From Phytophthora sp. 'mugwort' (lineage: Eukaryota; Oomycota; Peronosporomycetes; Peronosporales; Peronosporaceae): a stretch of 64,000 nt of DNA. This document shows, in pieces, positions 1 through 9,609 of this stretch. The position numbers were made by a program, and so were the translations under genes. The stretch spans positions 3,093,001 through 3,157,000 of the forward strand of contig JAUCEF010000013.1 of NCBI GenBank assembly GCA_033558025.1. Reading direction: 5' to 3'. The notes under the pieces were generated by a model, which saw nothing but the letters and a program-made list of their open reading frames with translations, did not search any database and was not told the DNA's origin. Numbering within the stretch: position 1 is the first letter of the stretch; each line of letters opens with the position of its first letter.

Positions 1-1221
1 ATCTTGCAACGTGCCACCCTCGCACAGCTCCATTTGCAAGAAGAAGAAACCTGCATTCAAAGCACATGAGCAGTCAGCAAGCGAGCAGAAACCATAGCAT
101 CCGCATAGAAATGAGAAGTTTTACCATTCTCCTGCCAAGCTTGATAATACCGCACGATGTTGTCGAAGTTGTCTCGTGATGATGTCAACTTTTCTAAAAT
201 GACAATTTCTTGGGCCAAGAGGTCTCTGTTGGTAAGGGTATAACAGAGTCAACATCCAGGAAGAAGACATGCAGTTTCTCGGTGCGGTGACGTACCGTTC
301 TCGATCATTTCGCAACTCTTGCTTCGACTTCTTAACGGCGAAAAGCGCTCCACTTTTTGGATCTCGAACCTGTTCATTGCAACATCATCACGAGCGAGTC
401 AATAAGTCGCTACAGAATCTGATTCAAAAGGATGAAACCAATACCTTGAACACTTCTGCCGATACACCTGATCCAAGCCAACGAATGGTTTGCAAGTTCT
501 CAAACGAAGTAACAAAGTAGTTCTGTTCGACAATCACAGTTCAGCAATAATCGACCTCGCATCAACTGCAAACACCAACACAAAAACCCACCGGACAATA
601 TGCAACGGTGAGCTTCTTTAGAACTACTTTCTCCACCTGCAAGCGCCATCCACTATGAACTGGAGGACTTTTCATCGACAAAATAGACCCGAGGTTATGA
701 CTCAACAACGTCGCTGGACTTGCACACGGCGGCGACACCGATCTACTGCATCTGCTCCACTCCAATCATCCAAAATCATATCACCATCAGCCTCCCGCCC
801 CACGAACATATTGCACACAGTCAGCAACGCACCGTCGAGAGACCCGGTGCGACGTCGGCGTGCTCTGCTCTGAGCTAGATCGTCGTTGTTGCTGGATCTT
901 GTTGGGCGACAGCAGCACCTGTCGACGGTACGGCGGATCCTGCCTACCGTACACGTCTAGTCGCTCCATGCGACGCGTACGGTAGCGAAAGGTGCCTCCA
1001 GCCACCCCCACTTTGGCATCACTCATTTCTCCAGATGCATCTCCGCCGCTGTCGTTGCGCTTGCGGAGGTTCTCCCGTCCTTTTTCCTCATCGTTCTCGT
1101 CGTCGCTGCTCACGTAGCTCAGCGTCTTGTTGACATGTGGAGACGAGGCCTCCTCCATCGCGGCATGAAGTGAGCGCGCCCGCATCGGCGACGGCGACGG
1201 TGACGGCAACTCCCCTGCCAT
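1..1221 (-). CDS. WEE1-like protein kinase, N-terminal part (3' end outside window)
   Basis: This is probably a cell-cycle inhibitory kinase of the WEE1/MYT1 type, which in that family phosphorylates the CDK ATP-loop tyrosine. Exons read on the minus strand are 1221-833, 745-637, 522-445, 369-296, 225-125 and 50 to the window edge; phases fit throughout. The first 165 residues are low-complexity, Ser/Pro/acidic, typical of a regulated N-terminus. The kinase domain starts with FENLQTIRWLGSGVSAEVFK (glycine loop degenerate: GSGVSAEV), then FAVKKSK with the ATP-binding lysine, then IVRYYQAWQE and LQMELCEGGTL, the last two being the pattern shared by WEE1 and related eIF2-alpha kinases. The catalytic loop and DFG lie beyond position 1. 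I prefer WEE1 because AVKKSK and the RDRE-like helix before the EIV helix match it better. The start at 1221 (MAGEL) is chosen over an in-frame ATG at 1245. It is divergent from the next gene. Confidence 0.75.
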
Positions 1222-1349
1222 TTTTCGCTGCCTAAATTGGCGCAAAAATATTTGGTCAACTTGACCTTACCCATTTTATTTACCAATCACAAGCGGCTAA
1301 AACTATCCGACGGTATTTATAGGACGAGGCGGACAGCGTACTGTATTAG

Positions 1350-4300
1350 ACGAGGACCTACCTCATCAGTCTGGAGCTGTTCAAGGAGGCCGGACGCGTC
1401 GAGATGCTGGGCAAGATCTCGCACTGGCTGGCCACGCGTCACGAGGACAAGGCCGGCGTCGGTGATGCCTTCGTGCAGCAGCGCTACGACGCGCTGGTAC
1501 CGTGAACGGAGCTGTTGCAGCTAAAGAGACGGAGGGGACTGATAATAAGATGTTGTTCTTAAACTGTAGACACGACTGAAGAGCGCCACACTGGCGGTGC
1601 TGCGCAGGGAAAGCGAATTTATCGATGCAAGCGGCCACCAGCCAGCTACAGGGCAACAGGAAGGGTCGTCGCTTCCCCGAGAGCGACGCCAGCAGCTGAC
1701 AGAACGCGACCCTTGTGTCGGCGAGCTCTGTAAGTTGCTGTAGTGGAGATAATTCGTAGCTGTTTAGAGGTAAAATGCTGAACTTTTGCTGCTTTTTGGG
1801 ATAGGTGTGGCACTGGAAGAGTGTTTAGTGCTCGGACTCAAGCCGTGCAGTGACGAGGAGCAGCCGTCTTGGTGGCACGTGCTGTACGCCAGCACGCTCA
1901 TTGTCGACGAGCCAACGCTGGTGCAGAGCGTGCTGTCGGCTGCATTTCTATCAGAGGTCTGTTTGCTATCGCTTACGGGGTAATGCTAGAGGGCACTGAG
2001 TGAGATGGTACTTCACTTGTCCGACAGACGGATGTTGGGAAGGCGCGCTGCTGGCTTAAGATTGCGCTGAACAATCACACTATCGAGTCGAGTATAATGG
2101 TAGGCACTAGTAGCGTGTATTTTTCATTGCCATGCAAGCTGCTCACAATTTTCTTGGTGGTATCTTGCGTTGCACGATGAGTAGATGATCTTTTCCATGG
2201 CGTGCGAACACCTGATACGCAACAACTACGAGGAGTGGTCACTTGTTCGTTGCTCTGAAGGATTGGGTTTGTTCCTAGAGTTGATTATCGCTCTTCGAGA
2301 CGTTCATTTCGCCATTGAAGTCAGCGGTGGGTCATTTCATATGCCAGAACCAGCGGAGACAGCGGAACCAGAGCCTGGCACTGAGAATCCTAGTGGTGAA
2401 ATGGTTTCTACTATCACGGATGCAGACATCGCGGCGGCAGTAGGGGCGTCACCATCCAGGGCTGGATCCTTCCTACCACCTCCAGAATCCGAACCAGTTC
2501 TAGTCGAGGTTGAAGACATAGAAGACGTGGAGGTTCAAGACGCTGTCACTGTCATGGAGGATGAAGAGGAGGACATTATCCTGCTACCCTCAGCTTTATT
2601 CCCACATCGGCTCAAGGGTATTAAACCGTGGCAGTACGTATTTGGTGTCAGTCTGTCATCGCTCTCGAAGAACCCATACCACAGCCGCTACGCTCTGATT
2701 GATCCACTTCTAGCGCTTCCAAATATTGTGGACGATTGTGTTGCGGTACTGAGGCAAAATCCAGATACTCCACGGTTATTTCGTACGACAGTGCTAAGCT
2801 TTCGGCTCAATCAGCTCCGAGAAATTGTGGAAACGGAAGGGTCGGTACCAAAAGATTTGGATCCACAGGGTGCAGGCGCTTTGCTCTTAGATTTCCTGAA
2901 AAATCTGCCGGATTCATTAGTGACGGATGACAAATACGATGCATTTGTTGCAGCTGGACAACTGCGTGATGAAGACGCAAGCGTGCGAAATATCACGTGT
3001 TTGGTGAATGATTTGCCTGTACATTGCCAGATCGTATTGAAACGAGTGATCAACCTGATGCACTTCTTGCAACAGCCAGAACATTCAGAACAGAATGGCG
3101 TCGATATTTTCACGGCCTCTACTGTTCTCGCCCCCGTAATTGCATTCAAGAAAGACGCAGGAAGCGGCTTGTCGTCGGAGCGTCCGCGCGGTAGATCGCA
3201 TTCTCAGTATCAAGATGTAAGGTATGCCGCTGTGGGGGCCCAAGTAGTGGAACGGATGATCCAGCACTACGCAACCATTTTCCATGATGTGCGTGTGCAA
3301 GTGGTAGATGCGCTCGAGCGCTTGGAGGCCAAAAAGGAAGCACTTCGCATGGTATCTCATCAGTTGAAGCTCCAGCCCCACATGAGCTTCTTGTCGGATA
3401 GGCAGCAAGTAAACGAGATCTCGCGACTGTTCCGCGAACATTTGGAAGGAGGTAAGATTTCCTCGCTGTCACTACCGTCTAACGCAACTGCTACACAAGT
3501 CACGGAGTGCCTTTCGAAGCAAGAAGCTGCAGGAGACTTGCAGAATGAATCCCAATCGAACGCTATCGACAACTTGGAGCTAGATTTGCGGGGACCAACA
3601 GTTGTGACGCCACCAACCAGCGCTACCAGCAGTGGGGCATCTTCACCGACAACGAGCGAAACTACAGAGCAGGAACTTGTTAGCATTTGGGAGCAGTTTG
3701 GTTTCAACAAACCCATTCTCTTGGGGAACTTTGAGAAAGGTGGCGTGCTGATGCTGCGAGCTATTTTGTACTGGTTGAAAAATGACCCCGACGCACTATC
3801 CCTGCTAAAACTGCGTGCTCTACCGTCTGAACTGCCATCATACGACGCAGGGCTGGTGGCATCAGCTATCTGCGAGTCGTTGGTCAAGCTTCTGAAATTA
3901 TTGTACGTAACGCATGTGTGTAGACTTTCGAAATGTAGCTAACCTTTGTTTCTGCTGTGCATTTGTAGCTTAACTCCCAAGCATCCTGAGATTGATATCG
4001 TGGCACTTTCATTGGAACCGTTCTGGGAGCTTTTCGACGAAGACATGTACTTCAATAAGTTGTTTATGTTCATGTTCCAAATGTTTGACCAACTCTGGAG
4101 TGAGCTTGATCCAAAGGCAGCGTCATTTACCCGCGTAATTACCGAGACGGAAGGAATTATGAACGAGTTATTGAAAAAGGCTCCGGTCATTGTGAATGAC
4201 CTGCGAGTGGAGTGGAAAGAGATAAGGGCACGCCGTCTTGAAGATGCCGAAGAGGTAGAGGAGGATCTGGAAGAACAAGGGGAACTGGTTGAAGATGAAG

Positions 4301-5054
4301 CGCTTCGGATTGCTGCGCTCTCAGACCCGTCACTGCTTTCACCTCCATTACGTTACTCCAAGAAGAAGCCCTCGTTTGATTATAAACCGGATGACTACAA
4401 GTCGAAGCTAATGGATACGTCAAGCATTCTTTCGCTGGAGCATATCGCGTATATTGACCACGCATTGCCGATCACAAGTCAATTATGCCGGTGGTTCCGA
4501 ATTTATAGTATGGAGGCGAACGGATCCTCATTGGAGACGCTGCTGATACTTGCGAAGAAGCAGAGCCCGACGTTACTACTGGTCAAGGACTCTGAGGGGA
4601 ATGTGTTTGGCGGGTTTGCTTCAGACGAGTGGCATCGCGCATTCCACTACTATGGAACCGGTGAATCGTTTTTGTTTTCATTTGTGAACCCAAGCGCTGC
4701 GGGTGGGTTTGTGAAGTACCAATGGAGCCGAAAGAATAGTTATTTCATGCTGTGCTCCGACGAGTCGTTGATCATGGGTGGTGGTGGCAACTTTGGCTTG
4801 TTCCTGGTGAGTAGAAGGGTTTTATCTCTGACATTACGCGATATGGGGGGCTATAACTAACACACTTACGCTGTTCGGCCCGTCAGGATAGCGATTTATC
4901 TAGAGGAACAAGCGGCGCATGCGAGACGTTTACTTCGCCTCCGTTAACCACCTCGCAGGAGTTTTCTTGCATCCAAGTAGAGCTATGGGGCTTCACAACA
5001 GGAGACAAACCCGTTGAACTTGGTGAGCGACACAGGAAGAGTGTGTTGGACTAG
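1350..5054 (+). CDS. RUN-RhoGAP-TLDc multidomain protein
   Basis: Exons: about 1350-1496, 1570-1729, 1805-1956, 2028-2099, 2185-3902, 3969-4806, 4887-5054, giving about 1066 residues if translation starts at the ATG at 1404. The first four exons plus the start of the fifth encode a RUN domain (LCVALEECLVLGLKP, then ARCWLKIALN, then an ALRDVHF helix), a module that binds Rab- or Rap-type GTPases. An acidic linker follows. A RhoGAP domain lies at about residues 300-490, with the arginine-finger region RLFRTTVLSFRLNQLRE and ALLLDFLKNLPDSL. The last 190 residues form a TLDc domain (ILSLEHIAYIDHALP, FGGFASDEWH, FLFSF, GACETFTSPPL, VELWGF), known from OXR1 and TBC1D24. Inferred role: switching off a Rho GTPase at a membrane marked by another GTPase. 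The true 5' end is unclear, because the frame is closed by TAG at 1347. A further 3' exon after a possible donor at 5029 cannot be excluded. Confidence 0.8.
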
Positions 5055-5388
5055 CAGCTAGGAATGACGGAATGGCGGTGCGATCTTACCCGCTCAAAGA
5101 ACGACAATGGCTTATCTATTTACTCTAATTGATAGCGGGCATGTCATCACGTAGTACGAGTAGAGTGAAACGGCGATGTTACCAAAGCCTGACTCGATAA
5201 ATGTATTCTGTAAAACAAAACAAAAATAATAGCGGAAAATGCTCGATATTGCTAACTCATTGCAGACCAAGATCGCCATTGGTTTGCGACAGCAATTGAC
5301 TGTCGAGCTCCGTCTCGAATCTCCGGAATGGGGCTTCGACAGCTTCACGCTGCAAATAACACAAAACATGGCAACCGATCGTCACAAA

Positions 5389-6008
5389 TTAAGACGTTGC
5401 ATCAGTGGGCAAGTATTGAAAAAGACGGACCTCTTCGGCGGTGGGCGTTGCGCTCGCTTGTAACTGCGGCTGCAATTGCTCCAGGTCGTGCTCGAATACC
5501 TCGGAAAACCGCTGCAGTATTCGATGCAGAAACGCCTTGAGCGCGGCGCGTGCTGCATTAGAAGTCCGGTCATGGAACAAGACTGCCTGGACGATCTCAT
5601 TCTGGAGCGAGATCATCACGAGGCCACCCGAAGAGGCCTCCACACAGGAAATCAAGGTCAGGTGAACTTTGCGAACACTCAAAATGCGGATTATTGGGTG
5701 CCTACGGGCATTGGACTGCTGCCAGGTCGGTCCTTCTTGTCGGTCCTGCTCGGGTCGAAGTGTACCTGCACGACCTCTATTGTTTGTTTCATTTACCATA
5801 CAGTTAGAGAGCACACACAGCAATCCATATTAACTGTCGCACCTCCGCCGTCGATCTCGCGCGCGAACTGTGTGAAGGACATGACGAGCGCATCCACACC
5901 CTCTGCATGGGCCTGTGGATCCCACTTCCACTGGTGCGTGAACAGACACACGCCCGATTGCTGGTGCAGCACCTTGACCATGCGCAGCTCGCCGAGCAGC
6001 GCATTCAT
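5389..6008 (-). CDS. longin-like hypothetical protein
   Basis: Three exons on the minus strand (6008-5843, 5776-5717, 5666-5389) give 167 residues with consistent phases. The N-terminus (LRMVKVLHQQSGVCLFTHQW) and the central stretch (LVMISLQNEIVQAVLFHDR) look like the paired beta-strands of a longin or roadblock fold. They are followed by an amphipathic helix (ALKAFLHRILQRFSEVFEHD). Proteins with this fold act in vesicle fusion or as GTPase scaffolds, but I cannot name the family, so the role is open. The middle intron boundary is inferred: only a GTCC donor at 5716 restores the frame. The start lies 113 bp from the start of the divergent gene at 6122, so the two probably share a promoter. 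The 3' end lies downstream of the RUN-RhoGAP-TLDc gene in convergent orientation. Confidence 0.55.
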
Positions 6009-6121
6009 TGCGGTAAATTCAAGTTTAGTCAGCGGAATTTTTTCAATTTTAGTCTCTCATAAATGATATTGCTGTTTAACTGTTCTATTTGGAATTGTCA
6101 GGAACCCCCGAGTAATACAGT
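6009..6121. promoter_or_regulatory. short bidirectional intergenic promoter
   Basis: Only 113 bp separate the start codons of the longin-like gene (minus) and the 96-residue protein gene (plus). The interval is AT-rich, with T-runs. No convincing initiator match is visible, so the promoter role is inferred from position. Confidence 0.5.
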
Positions 6122-6498
6122 ATGAGTGGCATGACGGCGACGTACAAGTTCCACGGCGAGGTGGTGCACTCGTTCAAGAGCTTCCCGAGCACCGCCGAGG
6201 CCTCCAACGAGTACGCACCGCCGTCCGGAGAGGAGCAGATCAACCACTCGTATTCAGGCAAGATGGACGGCAGCAAGTCAATGCCGGAGCTCAAAACGAC
6301 GGGTCCTTACGCCGCCCTCGTCACCTCCATCAAGGTGCGCACACATGCATGCAAAGTGTTACCATCGTGCAATATATGTATAGTGTGTATTAACCGAAAT
6401 TGTAATTAAATGTATTGCAGCGAGCTAAGGAGGATAGTGAAAAGTTCCTTAAGGACCGCGTCGAAGGCCCGGTGCCAGCCAAACTCTATAACCAATAG
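6122..6498 (+). CDS. small hypothetical protein, 96 residues
   Basis: Two exons (6122-6334 and 6421-6498) with a clean GTGCGC donor and a TATTGCAG acceptor encode a 96-residue soluble protein ending VPAKLYNQ. No signal peptide or membrane segment is seen. Codon choice in both exons is strongly C/G-ending, as in neighbouring genes, which supports real coding. The sequence has a Tyr/Phe-rich start (ATYKFHGEVVHSF) and a charged C-terminal helix (RAKEDSEKFLKDRVEG). I do not recognise a family. It pairs head to head with the longin-like gene, and nothing in the sequence links their functions. Confidence 0.6.
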
Positions 6499-6736
6499 AG
6501 CTGCATGACATGCTTGCATTTGACAGTTTAGTTTGCTTTTTGGTGTTACTACTTCCCAACAAACAGGCGTCTTATTTTTCATCAGTTTCTAGGTGAAGAC
6601 AGGTGCCAGGGGTTTACAAGACAACACTACAATGCCGACGAGTCCTGTGCTATTTTCAACAGTTCTGGGACGCTCAAATGGGTCGCACCTTTAAAAGAGC
6701 TTCGACGTCTTCTCAGCTGATTACGTTGCAATCATG

Positions 6737-9339
6737 CTATTGCTCGGTTTCGCTCTTGTCGCTCTCGTTCCACTCTGGGAGCGGCATGTGCTCTAGCTCG
6801 CGGTAGGAACGGTCGGTCGCTTTATGCCGCTTCTTGTATCGGCGCTTGGTGTAAGGCACTGGGGCGTGGAAAATCTTTTTTAAACTCGGAACTTGATGCG
6901 CTGCGTGTGTGCGCAAGTGGCGGCCAGCGTAATCGGTGTGTGTGGCGCGATCACTGCTTCTTGTACCCCGTGCGGCGATGATAGCTGTGTTTGGCGTCTC
7001 CGAAGACTTTTGAAGATGTCTCGGGTTGGTGCACTCCGAGCAAAACCATGGAACACCAGCCGGGGGTACCATAGCAAGATTCGTACAGTTGAGATGGAAG
7101 GCGGCAGGGCAGCCATCGCAGCAAATGAGTTCGCCTGCTAGGCCACAGCGGAAGCAAGCATCTTCGTTCAAGTCGTTCTGCAAGATGAACACACAAAAGT
7201 TAACGAACTTGTCCGCAGAACCAGTTACCAAGTAGGACATACCTGGTCAGTGTTGATGAAGATCTGTTTGCCTTTGATGCGGTCAATCAAGCGGTGGATA
7301 CGATCTGGATCAATGGAGTTGGAGGACGGAACGCGTTTATTCCACTTTGACTTGCCTTCTGCAAACGCTGCAAGTTCATTAATGCCGCGTGATCGTGCTT
7401 GAGATAGGCCCAGTCGTCGATGGATGAGGTTTGTTTCGAACGGAGGCCTCTTTGCGTGAGTGAGAACAAGCGCCACCTTTTTAGGACGACCACGCTTTTT
7501 AAGCGGTCGACCCGGTCCCCTCTTGTTAACCGGAGAAGACGAAGCAATCTCTATCGTGAAATCTGCAGCGAGGTCTACTGTCCAGTCGGACTTACCGCCG
7601 CAAATGTAGCTGTGAAGAGCCCTCATTTCAGGCAAGTGCTCCCCTGCTGTCACCTTCTCGTACCAGTTGCATTTTCGTGGGGTTTCTTCTGCAGGGGTAC
7701 TCTGAAGTGCTTGTGGGGGAGTGAGTGATACATCCTCTTCGGTTGTTGTGGAGCACACCGAGGCTGGACTACTTGATGGCAGGCTTTCACGCACCTCGAC
7801 GTTACTTACAGTTTTGGCAGTCTCCTCCTTCTTGGGGCGGCGACGTCGGTGGCTGAGGAACAACCGACGATACTTGAAGCCGTAATACTCCAACCAACTA
7901 TCGTCCATCTGAGAACTTTTAAGCAGCGCAAGCGACGTCAGATGAACGGGGCGTTTAATCTCGGGTGGCTCCTCATCCACTAGCACCTGCTTCTTTGCCT
8001 TCGCCGTACCCGCCACACGAGGATTGAACGATGGCATTTTAGACCGCTTGAGACCAATTTTACCTGTACACGCAGTGGATCCGCATTTGCAGTCGGCAGC
8101 CTCGCCGAAATGTGAGAAGTTGTAGTCGATGGTGATCTCCTCGTTGGGGGCAATATTACGGCGCGCAAAAATACCAATGCGTTGCATACCGTCCACATTC
8201 CTGTTTTGAGAGCATAAATCTCATAGGTCAGTCGCTATGTCTAAGTTTCCAACGCTTTCAAGCCTGCAAAACGTACCACTTCTGTGTAACGCTGTTGGGA
8301 TCGCAACTGTGGTTGATGAAGCGCGACTCGTTACTGCGATTCTTTGCGTCGATGACAATGTTTTTTTCCAGCTCCATCATGTAAAAGTTGACCTAATCAA
8401 TAGAAAGCAATATTTTTATCAGTATCAAGCCGCATTCAAGCCAGCACGGTATGCCATGTCACTCACTTCGCCGTTGTCCCTGTACTTAATCATCCTGCGT
8501 TCGCATTCCTCGTCATCAATTACTTCACCGACGTATTCAATAATGAACTCTCCAGAGTTGATCATCTCGCTAGCAATAAGTCCAAATCCAGGACCAGGGA
8601 TGTACTCCACTCTTACCGCCTTGAGTTCCCTCCTTTTGATTGCACGGTTGCTGCACATACTCGAGTCAGGAGCGGAGCAAGTTTCATCGGAGCAACTAAT
8701 GAAAAGCATACGGTTATAACACCCTTCTCCGCAGTACATCATGTTCTCCATCTCGTGGTGCTTCTGCAAGTCTGCGTGACGTGTTAACGGGCAGTGTTCC
8801 TTGTCCGCCAGCTCCTTCTGAGCCTTGACACTAGCCATCATGGTCGTGCGTTTAGTCATGGACTTGTGGGTCTCCTCACAACACGTACACTTGTGTACAG
8901 GGAAGTCGGCAATGGGCATTTTGGTAGACACGTAGACGCAGCGGCTGATCTTGCCAAACGGTGGCGGACGGCGCACCCATGGGCGCTCCTCGAGGGTCTT
9001 GATCTCCGCCTCCTTGAAGGGCAGCTGGAACTCCACGACGCGCTTCTCGGGCGGAGACTTGGCTATCCCTCGTCGCTTAGGGAGTGGCGGTGGTGGAGGC
9101 GGTAGACGGCGTGCATCGTCCCCTAGCAGCTGCAGGAAGCTCGTCGTCTCTGGGTCCACCACTACCGGCACCTCCGCATCGGACTCGGGAACCTTGCAAG
9201 CGACTACGGGATTTTTCTTCTTAGGTGGTCGGCCAGGTCCGCGCTTGGCCTTCTTGGGCTCGCCGTTGGGGACCATTGTCTCGAGTTTCCGCTTCTTGAC
9301 GGCCCCTGGACCCCGCCACCCAACCTGCTCCGGAGGCAT
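6737..9339 (-). CDS. SET-domain histone lysine methyltransferase with AT-hooks and PHD finger
   Basis: Exons 9339-8467, 8392-8277, 8200-7243 and 7177-6737 give 795 residues. Order of parts: an N-terminal AT-hook (KRGPGRPPKKK), a proline run, an AWS-type cysteine cluster (about 160-225), a SET domain (about 235-360) with GPGFGL, the SAM/lysine-channel motifs RFINHSCDPN and EITIDYNF, and a post-SET zinc site (CKCGSTACTG). A second AT-hook pair (RGPGRPLKKRGRPKK) follows at about 540, and a C-terminal PHD finger at about 652-700 (CFRCGLAGELICCDGCPAAFH, WFCSEC). AWS-SET-postSET places it in the SET2/ASH1/NSD group, whose members methylate H3K36, so I infer H3K36 methylation in the nucleus. The PHD finger likely reads a histone tail. 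All catalytic motifs are intact. Confidence 0.85.
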
Positions 9340-9609
9340 GACTGTATCAGTTGAGACCGAGGCGGTTGATTGGCGACTGAATCACAGGCGCCCAAAATTC
9401 GCCCGCGCAACGCTTGACTTGAAGCTTGTATTGGAATAGGCGCAATACCCTTTAAATTGGAAATGAGCGCGAACTATGGGCGTGGGATTCAAACCCGTCG
9501 AGATACGTTATTGGGTGAAAATGACGGATGAGTAGTCGAATCATTGGATAAAAAGATCCTGAAATCAATGTCTTCCCGTTGAGGACATCCATCTTACCTA
9601 CCTACCTGT

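Noticed and set aside
5239..5463. Open frame TKIAIGLRQQLTVELRLESPEWGFDSF after a plausible acceptor, possibly a last exon of the RUN-RhoGAP-TLDc gene.
   Set aside because: The only nearby donor (5029) has a phase that does not match this frame, and the stretch overlaps the convergent longin-like gene. Not fully excluded.
9470..9520. GGGTTTGAATCCC-like sequence on the minus strand resembling a tRNA B box.
   Set aside because: The T-stem has only three base pairs, no A box or pairing acceptor stem lies at the right distance, and no cloverleaf can be drawn.
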